A stretch of 64,000 bases of DNA from NCBI GenBank assembly GCA_028277985.1, contig JANQFG010000017.1, forward strand, positions 1-64,000, read 5' to 3'. The notes beneath the pieces were generated by a model that was not told the origin of the DNA, did not search any database, and saw only the letters and a program-made list of their open reading frames with translations. The position numbers and the translations under genes were made by a program. The stretch comes from a bacterium (GTDB taxonomy: Bacteria; Desulfobacterota; DSWW01). Shown piece after piece: positions 27,295 through 36,432 of this stretch (position 1 is the first letter of the stretch; the number at the start of each line of letters is the position of its first letter).

Positions 27295-28746
27295 ATGAGC
27301 CCGACAAGATCCCCCCGTGAACCCTTGTGCCCCCGTGATCCCTTCGACATTCTGCTGGGGCCCCGGTCAGTCATCGTCGTAGGTGCAACGAACAACCCTG
27401 CAAAGTACGGGCATATGGTTGTAAGGAGCCTCGTGGAAATCGGTTTCGAGGGGGAGATGCACCTGGTCAACATCAACCGTGAACGGATTCTGGACAGACA
27501 GTCCTACGGATCCGTGGATGAAGTGCCGGGGGAGGCCGAGACGGCGGTCCTCGTGGTTCCGGCTCAGCATGTGCCCGTTTGCTTGAGGCAATGCGGAGAT
27601 AAGGGTGTGAGGCTGGCGGTCATCATATCCGGAGGATTCAACGAGCTGGAAGAGGAGGAAGGGGACCGGCTCTATGAGGAGATGTTGTCGATTGCGGATC
27701 AGTATGGGATCCGAATCATCGGACCCAACACCTTCGGCACCGTTACCCCTGCGGGCCGGTTCAACGGTTCTTTCAGCACGGACTTCTCCAGGGCCTTGCC
27801 GGGCAAGATCGCCCTGCTGAGCCAGAGCGGCGGCGTTGCACACATTCTCGGTTATCAGGCGATGCGGGAGGGTGTCGGTCTTCGTTCGGTCGTGGGGTTG
27901 GGGAACAGGGCAAACGTGGAGTTCAAGGACCTGATACGGTTCTTTGGAGAAGACGATGAAACGGCGGTGATCGGGCTCTATCTCGAGGGAACGGATCAGC
28001 CCCGGGAGCTGCTCCAGGCCGCGAGGGAGGTGGCACCCAAGAAACCGGTCCTTGCCTACAAGGTGGGAGGTTCCGGGGCAATCGCCGGACCCGCCCAATC
28101 CCATACGGGGAGCATGGCAGGTAGGTACGAGCTCTACCAGGGCGGTCTCAAGCAGGCGGGCATCCTCTGGACGGAGAGCCCCCAGGAGCTCATGGACGCT
28201 GCCAAACTCTTCACCATCCAGGAACCGATCCGTGGTCCACGGGTCGCCATCATGTCGATCCAGGCCGGTGCGGCCATCATGCTCACCGATCTGTGCGTTT
28301 CCCACGGGCTGGAGGTTGCCAGGTTCAGTGAGGAGACGCGGCACAAGGTCGCCGAGCTCCTTCCGCCCAAGACCTTCCTTGAGAATCCCGTGGATATGGG
28401 TTTCTTCTGGCATCCACCGGTCTTTGTAGAGGTGGCCAAGACCCTGCTCAAGGATCCTCAAGTGGATATTCTCATCATGTACACGCTCGCTGCGGCCGGT
28501 CCGATGACCGACATCATGAAGTCGATCGCTCTCGAAACGCTGCCGTCCCGTGATCCCGGCAAGCTGCTCCTGTTCGGGACCGACATCTCGACCTATGACC
28601 TCATGGCCGAGCTTGGGGAGATCCAGAGCGCCGGCGTGCCGGTCTTTCTGGCCCCGGAGCGAGCGATCCGCTCGCTCGTGCAGAAGGTCAAGTACGAGAG
28701 GATTCGCAGGCATTTGCTCGATTCGAGCCCGCCCCCCCTTTTCTAA
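27295..28746 (+). CDS. ADP-forming acyl-CoA synthetase, alpha-type subunit (second copy)
   Basis: The 483 residues follow the same plan as the protein at 1861: CoA-binding domain (SVIVVGATNNPAKYG), then ligase domains with IALLSQSGGVAH and the phosphohistidine loop QSHTGSMAG (His270). The two are diverged paralogs, not recent duplicates. Again no ATP-grasp domain is fused or nearby. It should handle conversion of an acyl-CoA to acid with ATP formation if a beta subunit is supplied elsewhere. ATG 27295 has AGAGGA five bases ahead. The next gene, fumarase, is 106 bases downstream on the same strand. Confidence 0.85.
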   Translation: MSPTRSPREPLCPRDPFDILLGPRSVIVVGATNNPAKYGHMVVRSLVEIGFEGEMHLVNINRERILDRQSYGSVDEVPGEAETAVLVVPAQHVPVCLRQCGDKGVRLAVIISGGFNELEEEEGDRLYEEMLSIADQYGIRIIGPNTFGTVTPAGRFNGSFSTDFSRALPGKIALLSQSGGVAHILGYQAMREGVGLRSVVGLGNRANVEFKDLIRFFGEDDETAVIGLYLEGTDQPRELLQAAREVAPKKPVLAYKVGGSGAIAGPAQSHTGSMAGRYELYQGGLKQAGILWTESPQELMDAAKLFTIQEPIRGPRVAIMSIQAGAAIMLTDLCVSHGLEVARFSEETRHKVAELLPPKTFLENPVDMGFFWHPPVFVEVAKTLLKDPQVDILIMYTLAAAGPMTDIMKSIALETLPSRDPGKLLLFGTDISTYDLMAELGEIQSAGVPVFLAPERAIRSLVQKVKYERIRRHLLDSSPPPLF

Positions 28747-28852
28747 GATCGATCTTTCAGCTATGTTAAAGGGTTGTTTCTGGCTCCGGGGCGTTGGATC
28801 CACGGGGCAGTGTTTCCAGGTATCTTCTTGAAAGCCGCAGGGAGGAAAGGCA

Positions 28853-30265
28853 ATGGCGGATCAGGCCAAATCACGGGTTGAACGGGATACGATGGGGGAT
28901 GTGGAAATCCCTGAAGGGGCCCTCTGGGGTGCGAATACGGAGAGGGCAAGACAGAACCTGCCGATTTCAGATCGGAAGATGCCATGGGCCCTGCTCAAGG
29001 CGTTGGCAAACGTAAAGGCCGCGATTGCCGAGGCTGCGGGTGAGAGAGGGTACGTGGACAAGGAGAAGGCGGAGGCGATTCGGGATGCTGCCCGGGACGT
29101 AGCCGCGGGCAAGTACGAGGATCAGTTTCCTCTCGACGTGTTTCAGACCGGATCCGGAACCTCATCGAACATGAACGTGAACGAAGTGGTTGCGAACCTG
29201 GCGAACCGAAAGCTCGGAGGCAAGGTCGGTGCGTATGATCACGTGAACCCGAACGATCACGTGAACTTCGGGCAATCGAGCAACGACACGATTCCGTCCG
29301 CACTGCAGTTGGGAGGAATCGACCTCCTGCGAAACGAGCTGATCCCGAAGCTTTCGAGCCTGATCGATGCGTGGGATGCAAAGGCGAAGCAGTACGAGAA
29401 CGTCGTGAAGACGGGCCGTACCCATCTGCAGGATGCGCTGCCGATCACTTTCGGCCATGTGTTTCGGGGCTATGTGGGGGTGCTGGACCGCGTGAAGGGG
29501 AGCCTCGAAGAGGTGGTCGGACGGCTGTGTGAGATTCCTCTCGGCGGAACGGCTGTGGGAACGGGCTTTCAGGCCCCGGAGGGGCTGGTTGAGCGGGCCG
29601 CAGAGATTCTCTCCTCCACCCTGAAAGAAGATATCCAGATAGCGGCGGACCCTGTCGTCCACATGGCAGGAAGGCCGGCCGTTACGGATGCTATGGGCCG
29701 CGTCGCTACCCTTGCGGCCGAACTGCAGCGAATCGCCAATGATGTACGCATGATGGGCTCGGGCCCCAGGCTGGGCATCGGGGAGCTGCAGTTGCCTTCT
29801 CTTCAGCCCGGATCGAGCATCATGCCGGGTAAGGTCAACCCGGTGGTTTGCGAGTCGATCGTTCAAGTATCCCTCGCGGTGGCCGGGCATCATGCGACTG
29901 CCCTGGCCGCGGCCGCCTGGGGGCAGTTCGAGCTCAATGTGACGTTCCCGGTGACCGCCTCTGCCCTTCTCGAATCCATGCAGATCCTGGCGAACGCGTG
30001 CGAGGTCTTCCGGACCCGGCTGGTCGAGGGGCTCGAGGTGCAGGAGGACAACGTAAAGAGGAACCTTGATCAGAGTCTCGCCCTGGCAACGTCACTCATC
30101 TCGAAGATCGGCTACGCCGAGGCGGCGAAGGTTGCCTACAAGGCCCACGAAAAAGATATCACCGTCGCGGAAGCGGTTGTGGAGATGGGGGTGCTGACTC
30201 CGGACGAAGTGGACAAGTGGCTCGATCCGTCGAGACTCGTCAAACGGGGAAGACTGGAAGATTGA
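28853..30265 (+). CDS. fumC: Class II fumarate hydratase
   Basis: The 470 residues have the aspartase/fumarase superfamily signature GSSIMPGKVNP near residue 320, with the second conserved block TGRTHLQDALPITFG and the first block QTGSGTSSNMNVNEV. NPNDHVNFGQSSND supplies the active-site His. These features favour fumarase over aspartase. The enzyme converts fumarate and L-malate in the TCA cycle. The length is normal. The ATG has GGAGGAAAGGC ahead. Some residues differ from E. coli FumC (SSNM for QSNM), which does not affect the call. Confidence 0.92.
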   Translation: MADQAKSRVERDTMGDVEIPEGALWGANTERARQNLPISDRKMPWALLKALANVKAAIAEAAGERGYVDKEKAEAIRDAARDVAAGKYEDQFPLDVFQTGSGTSSNMNVNEVVANLANRKLGGKVGAYDHVNPNDHVNFGQSSNDTIPSALQLGGIDLLRNELIPKLSSLIDAWDAKAKQYENVVKTGRTHLQDALPITFGHVFRGYVGVLDRVKGSLEEVVGRLCEIPLGGTAVGTGFQAPEGLVERAAEILSSTLKEDIQIAADPVVHMAGRPAVTDAMGRVATLAAELQRIANDVRMMGSGPRLGIGELQLPSLQPGSSIMPGKVNPVVCESIVQVSLAVAGHHATALAAAAWGQFELNVTFPVTASALLESMQILANACEVFRTRLVEGLEVQEDNVKRNLDQSLALATSLISKIGYAEAAKVAYKAHEKDITVAEAVVEMGVLTPDEVDKWLDPSRLVKRGRLED

Positions 30266-30285
30266 AGAAACAAGGGGGCCAGGGA

Positions 30286-30636
30286 TCAGCAGGTGAGGTG
30301 TAGGGCGGCGACTACCCGTTTTCCCTTATCCACGAGTGCGTTGTACCGGTCGCAAGCCGTTCCGGTGGGGTGGGCTTCCCATACGATTCCTTTTTCGTCG
30401 AGCCACCTTTCCGCTTCCTCTGAGACTTGCATTGCCCCGTGGGCCCCCGTGCCTATGATCAGGGCGTCAACCGGGATTCCGGCCAGGCCTGAAAGGTCCT
30501 CGACCTGGAGATCATGCCCCTTCTTCCTCCACCAGTCCTGCTCGATACGATCGGGGTAAAGGATCAGGTCCGAGGAATAGTCCCTGCCCCCAACCCGGAT
30601 GGTGCCGAAGACGTAGCTGTCGACTCGTATGGACAT
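30286..30636 (-). CDS. Mth938/NDUFAF3-like domain protein
   Basis: This is a single-domain protein of 116 residues. It matches the Mth938 fold family in IRVDSYVFGTIRVGGRDYSSDLILYP and in the segment from ALIIGTGAHGAMQVS to EAHPTGTACDRYNAL. Bacterial members have no firmly known biochemical role; the eukaryotic relative NDUFAF3 helps assemble complex I. The ATG overlaps the stop of the upstream epimerase gene (TGATG), so translation is probably coupled. An in-frame extension upstream is inside the epimerase gene and is rejected. Confidence 0.85.
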   Translation of the reverse strand: MSIRVDSYVFGTIRVGGRDYSSDLILYPDRIEQDWWRKKGHDLQVEDLSGLAGIPVDALIIGTGAHGAMQVSEEAERWLDEKGIVWEAHPTGTACDRYNALVDKGKRVVAALHLTC

Positions 30637-31586
30637 CAAGCTTTTCCTGCCCGGTCGTTTCCGGCGGCCCGGTTCCATGCAATGACTTCGTCGATCTTGT
30701 CCGCGAGGCTCCCTTCAGGTCGGAACCCAAGCTTTCGCTGAATCTTGGATATGTCTGCGATGGAATGCCTGATTTCTCCGGGTTGAGGCGGTTGGAAGCG
30801 TGGTTCGAGACCCGGCCGCAGCTTCCGGATGAGAAGGTCCGCGATCTCTTTCACAGAGGTTCCTTTCCCGGTACCTACGTTGAAGACCTCTCCCCGCACA
30901 TCCGATTCGAGGGCTAGCAAGGTGGCCCGGGCAATGTCGCCTACATACACGAAATCCCTCTGTTGCTCCCCGTCGCCGAAGATGTAGGGAGTCTCCCCCT
31001 TTTGAAGTGCGCGAATGAAGATGGTGATCACGCCCACGTAGGGAGTGAAGGTCTGACGAGGCCCGAAGACGTTGAAATACCTCAAGCAGACCGCAGGCAG
31101 ATCGAACTGCCTGGCGAGAAGAAGAACGTACTTCTCGGCAGCAAGCTTGGAGAGGCCGTACGGTGAAATAGGTTCCTGGTGGAACGACTCGGAAACCGGG
31201 TTCGGATGTTGACTGTCCCCGTAGACGGCCATGGAGGAGGCGAAGACGAATTTCTTCACCTTCCTACTGCAGGCCTGATGCAGGACCTGAAGGGTTCCCA
31301 TCAGGTTCGTTTGCGCATCTTCGTAGAAGTGGGCAACGGAGTCGCGAATGGCCACACGAGCGGCAAGATGAACCACGCCATCCACTCCCTGAAGCGCCTT
31401 TTCGACAAGGGCGGCTTCCTGGATATCGCCTTCGTAGAAACGTGCCTCCCGGGGAACGTTCTCCCGTTTTCCCATGCTGAGGTCGTCGATTACATGCACC
31501 CCGTAGCCCTTTTCGAGCAGGGCCTCCACAAGGTGCGATCCGATGAATCCGGCTCCGCCGGTAACGAGAATCGTGCTCGCGCCCAC
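30636..31586 (-). CDS. NAD-dependent sugar-nucleotide epimerase/dehydratase
   Basis: The 316 residues form an extended short-chain dehydrogenase: the NAD site VTGGAGFIGSHL at the N-terminus, SSMAVYG, the catalytic YGLSK (Y-x3-K), and the typical substrate loop RYFNVFGPRQ. The likely activity is UDP-glucose or UDP-N-acetylglucosamine 4-epimerase or a close relative; the exact sugar cannot be read off. The GTG start has a purine run ahead (GGGAAAAAGAC). It is the first gene of a two-gene unit with the Mth938-like gene. It borders the flippase gene, so a role in surface glycan precursor supply is reasonable. Confidence 0.88.
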   Translation of the reverse strand: MGASTILVTGGAGFIGSHLVEALLEKGYGVHVIDDLSMGKRENVPREARFYEGDIQEAALVEKALQGVDGVVHLAARVAIRDSVAHFYEDAQTNLMGTLQVLHQACSRKVKKFVFASSMAVYGDSQHPNPVSESFHQEPISPYGLSKLAAEKYVLLLARQFDLPAVCLRYFNVFGPRQTFTPYVGVITIFIRALQKGETPYIFGDGEQQRDFVYVGDIARATLLALESDVRGEVFNVGTGKGTSVKEIADLLIRKLRPGLEPRFQPPQPGEIRHSIADISKIQRKLGFRPEGSLADKIDEVIAWNRAAGNDRAGKA

Positions 31587-31751
31587 GTCTTTTTCCCCTT
31601 TCCCTCCGAGACGTTACCACATTCTTCGCCTCTTTTCGAACTTCCCTTGAAGGCGGGCGGCCACGTATCGGAGCGGTTTTCGCGCTATTGAAGTCTTTCA
31701 GCAAAAGATAGATACTCTCTCGAACGCACTGCATCAGGAGAAGAGTCCAGC

Positions 31752-33290
31752 ATGAGAGAAGAGGGGACCGCCAAGAAGGTCGTCCGGAATACGTTGTTCA
31801 ATTACCTGGCGATCATCTGCGTTACACTCATCCGATTCGTCGCCATGCCCATCCTCATTCATGGGCTCGGCCAAGACAGGTACGGTATCTATGCCACCGT
31901 GATGAGTGTGGTCGGGTATGTGGGTCTTCTCGACCTGGGCATTGGTATCTCCCTGACGAAATTCGTTGCCGAGTACTACGCAACGCGGGACTTCAAACGC
32001 CTGAACGAGATGCTCAGCACCTCCCTGCTTCTCTACGTGGGCCTCGGTGTCGTGGGAGCGGCGGTTCTCATCGGGTGCTCGAGCTTGCTGGTCGAACATG
32101 TGTTCGACATCCCTGTCCCGCTCTGGACGGAAGGCCGTTATGTCTTCTGGATCTCCGCCCTCTCCCTGTTCAACGGGCTCACGCTCGGCATCTTCGGCAA
32201 CCTTCTCAATGGGATTCAGCGTCAGGACATCGCCCGTACGGTCACGATCGGAAACACGCTGATCACTTACAGCGGGAGCATCCTGCTCGTCACCATGGGG
32301 TACAAGCTGGTTGCCTTCATGCTGTTCGCCACGCTGATGGACGTGTTGAGCTTCCTGATCCAGATATGGATCACCAGACGCTTGCTCCCGGAGGTTCGAT
32401 TCTTCCCCCGCATCTTCAAGAAACGGGAGCTCAAACAGATCGTCAACTTCTCCTTCGCCATGTTCATCAATCAGCTGGCCGCGCGAAACGTGGGGGTTCT
32501 CGACAAGCTGATTCTGAGCATCTTTCTCCCGATCGCAAACGTCACGGTGTACACCGTCGGCTTTACACTGGCGAGCTTTTCCTTTCGCATCCCTGCTGCC
32601 GCGGCATTGGCATCCCTGCCGGCGGCCTCTGAATTGATGGCCCAGGACCGCCTGCATGCGGTCCACGAGCTCATCCTTCGGGGAATGAAGTACACAGGGC
32701 TCATGGCGGTGCCTATCTTCACGGTGATGAGCGTCATGGCTCCGGACGTTGTCCGGCTCTGGATGGGGGAGGGCTATGAACTGAGCGCGCGCGTTCTCCA
32801 GCTTCTCCTGGCAGGGTACTTCTGGCTGGCCCTCTCTTCTTCAGGGTCGAACGTCATGATCGGGATCGGCAAACCCTACATCAACACGTATTATGCCGTG
32901 GCACAGATCGTTCTCTGTTCGACCCTGTCGATCGTAATGGTTCAGTTCTTCGGTGTGCTGGGGGCCGCCGCAGGTTCTGCGATGGCTTACAGCCTTGGCG
33001 GGATCATCTATCTCGTGCACTCCACCCATATCTTCAAGATCCCCTTCGGACGTATCCTGAACCTCCGGGTTGCGGGCCAGATCGTGCTGACGCTCCTGCC
33101 CGGGATCGCACTCGGGGCCCTCCACCACCAGAACCCTCCCGGAGGCGTCCTCGGAATCCTTTTCCAGGCGGGTCTCTACGGCGGTGTGTATGGGCTTCTC
33201 GTGGTTCGCTATGTTGTGGATGAATACGATCTGGAGAAGATATCGGCCGTCATCCCTGCCGTTCGACACCTGTCCTTCTTGAGACCCTAG
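31752..33290 (+). CDS. Polysaccharide/oligosaccharide flippase (MOP superfamily)
   Basis: This protein of 512 residues has about 12 to 14 membrane helices of the Wzx/polysaccharide-synthase type. It begins VVRNTLFNYLAIICVTLIRFVAMPILIHGLG, the usual N-terminal pattern, and has the YGIYATVMSVVGYVGLLDLGIG segment. Such proteins flip lipid-linked oligosaccharide across the inner membrane. It is divergent from the epimerase gene, 165 bases away, and opens the glycan region that follows. Confidence 0.88.
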   Translation: MREEGTAKKVVRNTLFNYLAIICVTLIRFVAMPILIHGLGQDRYGIYATVMSVVGYVGLLDLGIGISLTKFVAEYYATRDFKRLNEMLSTSLLLYVGLGVVGAAVLIGCSSLLVEHVFDIPVPLWTEGRYVFWISALSLFNGLTLGIFGNLLNGIQRQDIARTVTIGNTLITYSGSILLVTMGYKLVAFMLFATLMDVLSFLIQIWITRRLLPEVRFFPRIFKKRELKQIVNFSFAMFINQLAARNVGVLDKLILSIFLPIANVTVYTVGFTLASFSFRIPAAAALASLPAASELMAQDRLHAVHELILRGMKYTGLMAVPIFTVMSVMAPDVVRLWMGEGYELSARVLQLLLAGYFWLALSSSGSNVMIGIGKPYINTYYAVAQIVLCSTLSIVMVQFFGVLGAAAGSAMAYSLGGIIYLVHSTHIFKIPFGRILNLRVAGQIVLTLLPGIALGALHHQNPPGGVLGILFQAGLYGGVYGLLVVRYVVDEYDLEKISAVIPAVRHLSFLRP

Positions 33291-33293
33291 CCG

Positions 33294-33377
33294 CCGACCT
33301 GGTGGTGTTCCTCCGATTCGCTCTCCGAGGGCCCTATGGGTTGAGGAGAGCCCCTCGTACGCGTACCACCAGGTCGG
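33294..33377. repeat. 13-bp perfect inverted repeat across a convergent gene junction
   Basis: CCGACCTGGTGGT (33294-33306) is exactly complementary to ACCACCAGGTCGG (33365-33377), with a 58-base spacer. The first arm is just after the flippase stop and the second lies inside the 3' end of the serine hydrolase gene. It could work as a bidirectional terminator or mRNA-end structure. No T-tract is present. Confidence 0.5.
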
Positions 33378-34572
33378 ACGCCCCGTCGGCCCCCAGATCC
33401 GTGTTCGTAACGGCCCCGATATAGACATCCAGCTCGGGGATGATCTGTACGATCGCGCCGCCTCCTGGCAGCGAGCCGGTATGGCCCACGGCGTAGAAGT
33501 CGTCGTACGTGCTTCGATACAAACCCATCCCGTAGGAATCCCGATTGGCCGGATTCCCCGGTCGAATCTCCATCCAGTCGGTGGCGTTCGCGAGCCCCTC
33601 TGAAGAGAACAACCGTTCCTCCAGCATGCCTGACATGAAGATCACCAGCTCGCGGGCGGTGCAGATGATAGCGGCTGCGGACCATCCCGCGCTGTTCAGC
33701 CAGTTGGCGGAACCTCCGAGGTACTTGCTTGGAAATGCCTCGTCAAGGAGACCGAGAAGGTTTGTGTAGCCCCACGGATCGAAAGGAGCGTTCTCCCGGG
33801 GCAGATAGGCCTCCGTCATGCCCAGGGGTTCGAAGACTCGTTTCTGATAGACGTCGGCGAGGGGCTTGCCCGTCAACGCCTCGATGATGATCCCCAGTGC
33901 GATATATCCGGACTGGGAGTAATGGAATTCACCGCCGGGTGTCGCGACCGGTTCCCGAGGCAGGAACGCCCCCTGGTAGATGTGGAGAATCGGAATCGGC
34001 CGGTAGGTCCACTCCAGGACCTCTTCCGGCGGGATCCACCGCTGCGGCCTGAGAAGCAGTGACAGCAGAAAGAAACCATCCACCGTATGGATCTCAGGAA
34101 TCCCGCTGCGGTGTCGCAGAAGGTGTTCGACCGTGATGTGCTCTCCGTTCGGATACGCCGGAACGAATCGGGCCAGGGTAGTATCCAGGGTAAGCAGTCC
34201 TTGGTCGATCAACTGAAGGATGATGGTCGAGGTGAACGGCTTCGTGATGCTGGCGATTCGACCAAGGGTATCGGTGGTGTAGGGTTCCATCGTCTGGATG
34301 TTCTGCAAACCGGTGCTGCCCGTCCAGTCCAGCCAGCCCGGGGTGTACACAGCAGCGGCTGCCCCGTAGAGCCCGAATTCCTCGGCCCATCCTTCGAGAG
34401 CCTCATCGAGGCGAACGGGCAGCTCGGGATCGGCCCAGTCGTACGGCGGCTCCGGCCGCGGGGAGGGGGCTTCCGTGTTGAGGGTTGCCGTATCGGTTCC
34501 GCACCCGAGAGTCGAAAAAAGGGCGATCAGAATGATGAGGGGTCGGCATGGCAGGCGTTTGTGCGTCTTCAT
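33334..34572 (-). CDS. Serine hydrolase of the class C beta-lactamase / DD-peptidase family, lipoprotein
   Basis: The 412 residues start with a lipoprotein signal (LIILIALFSTLGC, Cys24). The catalytic SxxK is S108-ITK in ASITKPFTS. The second motif reads YSQSGY, where many family members have YSNxGY, and the third is HTGSLPGG. Members include DD-carboxypeptidases, esterases and AmpC-like enzymes; resistance is not implied. The protein probably acts in the periplasm on peptidoglycan or small esters. It converges on the flippase gene. Confidence 0.85.
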   Translation of the reverse strand: MKTHKRLPCRPLIILIALFSTLGCGTDTATLNTEAPSPRPEPPYDWADPELPVRLDEALEGWAEEFGLYGAAAAVYTPGWLDWTGSTGLQNIQTMEPYTTDTLGRIASITKPFTSTIILQLIDQGLLTLDTTLARFVPAYPNGEHITVEHLLRHRSGIPEIHTVDGFFLLSLLLRPQRWIPPEEVLEWTYRPIPILHIYQGAFLPREPVATPGGEFHYSQSGYIALGIIIEALTGKPLADVYQKRVFEPLGMTEAYLPRENAPFDPWGYTNLLGLLDEAFPSKYLGGSANWLNSAGWSAAAIICTARELVIFMSGMLEERLFSSEGLANATDWMEIRPGNPANRDSYGMGLYRSTYDDFYAVGHTGSLPGGGAIVQIIPELDVYIGAVTNTDLGADGASDLVVRVRGALLNP

Positions 34573-34739
34573 GGTCCTTGAGCCTTACTCGTCCGGCCAC
34601 TGCTGTCGGTGAATGGGTGCAGCGGGTACAACAAACAGTGTATCCCTTGGGGGTCCCAAAGTGAAGGCCGGCCTCTGTCTGCGCCTGACTACAGGGCGCG
34701 AGCTTGCCTTTCTCCAGAAACCAGGCTATGTAGAAATGC

Positions 34740-35456
34740 ATGAACTTCGGGAATTCATTGAGTTTTGTCACGGGCGCTCTCAAGTACTTCCTGGAAGAAG
34801 TCAAGAGACTCAGGAGCCCCCTTCTGCCCGTGTCGATCTTCCTGGTGGCCACGCTCTGTCTGGTCGGATGGAAGGACCGGCATGTCTCCTCCCTCATCAA
34901 ACCCGCACTTCAACCCTTGAGCGAGTTCTGTAGCGTGAGCCCGGACGGACTCTATTCCTTCATCGCACTCTTCCTCGTCCCGTTGGGTTTCCTCGTCCTG
35001 ATCCGAGAGAATCCGAAGCACTACGGCCTTTCGTTGGGAAAGATGAAGCTCGCGCTTCCGATTCTCGGCGTATTTCTGTTCGGCTTCGGCATGGTCGCAT
35101 ACCTGTCCGCCCAGCTGGACTCGATTACGGCGTTCTACGGGGCGGGTCCCCGTGGAGCTCGTGAAGCGTCTCTGCTGTTCCTGCGCTACTTCTTTGTCTT
35201 CTGGGGATGGGAGTTCATCACCCGGGGGTTCCTTCTGCTCGGCTTGAAGAGATATGTCGGTGTTTACGCTGTTTACATCCAGCTGGTCCCTTTTGTCATC
35301 CTGCATCTTGGTAAGCCTCCTTTCGAGCTCTTTGGATCGATCCTGTTCGGATTGCTGTTCGGCTACTACACCTATCTGGTGAATTCCTTCATCTACTGTG
35401 TGATCGTGCACGCCTGGTTTGCTCTGTTGATAGACTTGTCGATCGGGTTCGGGTAG
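34740..35456 (+). CDS. CPBP-type (Abi family) intramembrane protease homologue
   Basis: This is a 238-residue membrane protein with about six helices. The conserved motifs are FFVFWGWEFITRGFLL, FVILHLGKPPFE and HAWFALL. The usual EExxxR becomes WEFITR, keeping one Glu and the Arg, and both His motifs are kept. The family comprises Rce1-like intramembrane endopeptidases, often linked to prenyl-protein processing, bacteriocin immunity or protein maturation. The start is uncertain since no strong ribosome site precedes ATG 34740. Confidence 0.75.
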   Translation: MNFGNSLSFVTGALKYFLEEVKRLRSPLLPVSIFLVATLCLVGWKDRHVSSLIKPALQPLSEFCSVSPDGLYSFIALFLVPLGFLVLIRENPKHYGLSLGKMKLALPILGVFLFGFGMVAYLSAQLDSITAFYGAGPRGAREASLLFLRYFFVFWGWEFITRGFLLLGLKRYVGVYAVYIQLVPFVILHLGKPPFELFGSILFGLLFGYYTYLVNSFIYCVIVHAWFALLIDLSIGFG

Positions 35457-35499
35457 ACTTTTTCCAGAGAGATTCACAGCTTTCAAAGAGGAGTGGGAA

Positions 35500-36420
35500 A
35501 TGAAACGATTCTGGTTGATTTCGGCTGCCCTTCTGGTCATCGGAACGGTCGCGTGCCTCGGCTGCACGAAACCTCAGGAGGATCGTGGGAGTGCTCCCGA
35601 CGCTTCGCAGATGGACACTACCGGCGGCGCCGACATCGCGGTGAAAGACTCGGTCACAACTTCGGTCGAGGATGCCATCAAGAAGGGTTTGGACCACAGA
35701 AAGAATGGGGAGCTCGATATGGCGGTCGAGGCCTTCAATAAGGCGATCGAGCTCGATCCGAAGAATGCTGTGGCGTATAAGGATCGGGGGATCACCTACG
35801 GCATGCAGGAGGAGTACGATCTCGAGATCGAGGACTATTCCAAGGCAATCGAGCTCGACCCGAAGTACAAGGTCGCCTACTTTGACCGGGGTGTGGCATA
35901 TGGCCGAAAGGGAGAATTCGACGAGGCGATCGAAGATTATACCAAGGCGATCGAGATCGATCCGAAATACAAGAAAGCCTACAGCAACCGGGCCTACGCT
36001 TACACCATGGGAGGGGAGTACGACAAATCGATTCAGGACTGCAACAAAGCGATCGAGTTGGACGCGAACTACGCCAGAGCCTATGTGAACCGCGGAACGG
36101 CGTACGGAAGAAAGCAGGAACTCGATCTGGCGATCAAGGATATAGAGAAAGCGATCGAACTGGATCCGAAGCTTGGCGTGGCCTACGGCAACAGGGGTTT
36201 CATCCACTTTACTCAGGAAAGATACGATCTGGCTCTCGAGGACTACAACAAGGCGATCAGCCTGGACCCGAGCCTGGGAATGGCCTATCACGGCATCGGC
36301 ATGATCTACCTCCAAAGGGGGGACAAAGACATTGCGGCTAACCAGCTCTACTCAGCCTGCGGCATGGGTTACAAACCCTCGTGTGATCAACTGGTGGAGC
36401 TCGGGGAGTTCAAGCTGTAG
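35500..36420 (+). CDS. TPR-repeat lipoprotein
   Basis: This protein of 306 residues has a lipobox ending LGC. Residues about 55 to 290 are seven tetratricopeptide units with a very regular register (DxAIEDYxKAIELDPKYxxAYxxRGxAYGRKGE). The repeats are so alike at protein level that they probably expanded by internal duplication. The C-terminal NQLYSACGMGYKPSCDQL resembles the end of a Sel1-type unit. TPRs are protein-interaction surfaces, here probably in the periplasm or outer membrane. ATG 35500 has AGAGGAG nine bases ahead. It lies 43 bases after the CPBP gene on the same strand. Confidence 0.85.
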   Translation: MKRFWLISAALLVIGTVACLGCTKPQEDRGSAPDASQMDTTGGADIAVKDSVTTSVEDAIKKGLDHRKNGELDMAVEAFNKAIELDPKNAVAYKDRGITYGMQEEYDLEIEDYSKAIELDPKYKVAYFDRGVAYGRKGEFDEAIEDYTKAIEIDPKYKKAYSNRAYAYTMGGEYDKSIQDCNKAIELDANYARAYVNRGTAYGRKQELDLAIKDIEKAIELDPKLGVAYGNRGFIHFTQERYDLALEDYNKAISLDPSLGMAYHGIGMIYLQRGDKDIAANQLYSACGMGYKPSCDQLVELGEFKL

Positions 36421-36432
36421 AGACCGTCGGGC

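Noticed and set aside
31734..32666. Minus-strand acidic frame of 310 codons
   Set aside because: Antisense shadow of the flippase; hydrophobic codons on one strand read as Glu/Gln/Asp-rich on the other.
33334..34572. Serine hydrolase called as a beta-lactamase resistance gene
   Set aside because: The SxxK family is broad and mostly DD-peptidases or esterases; the YSQ motif and lipoprotein signal do not point to AmpC.
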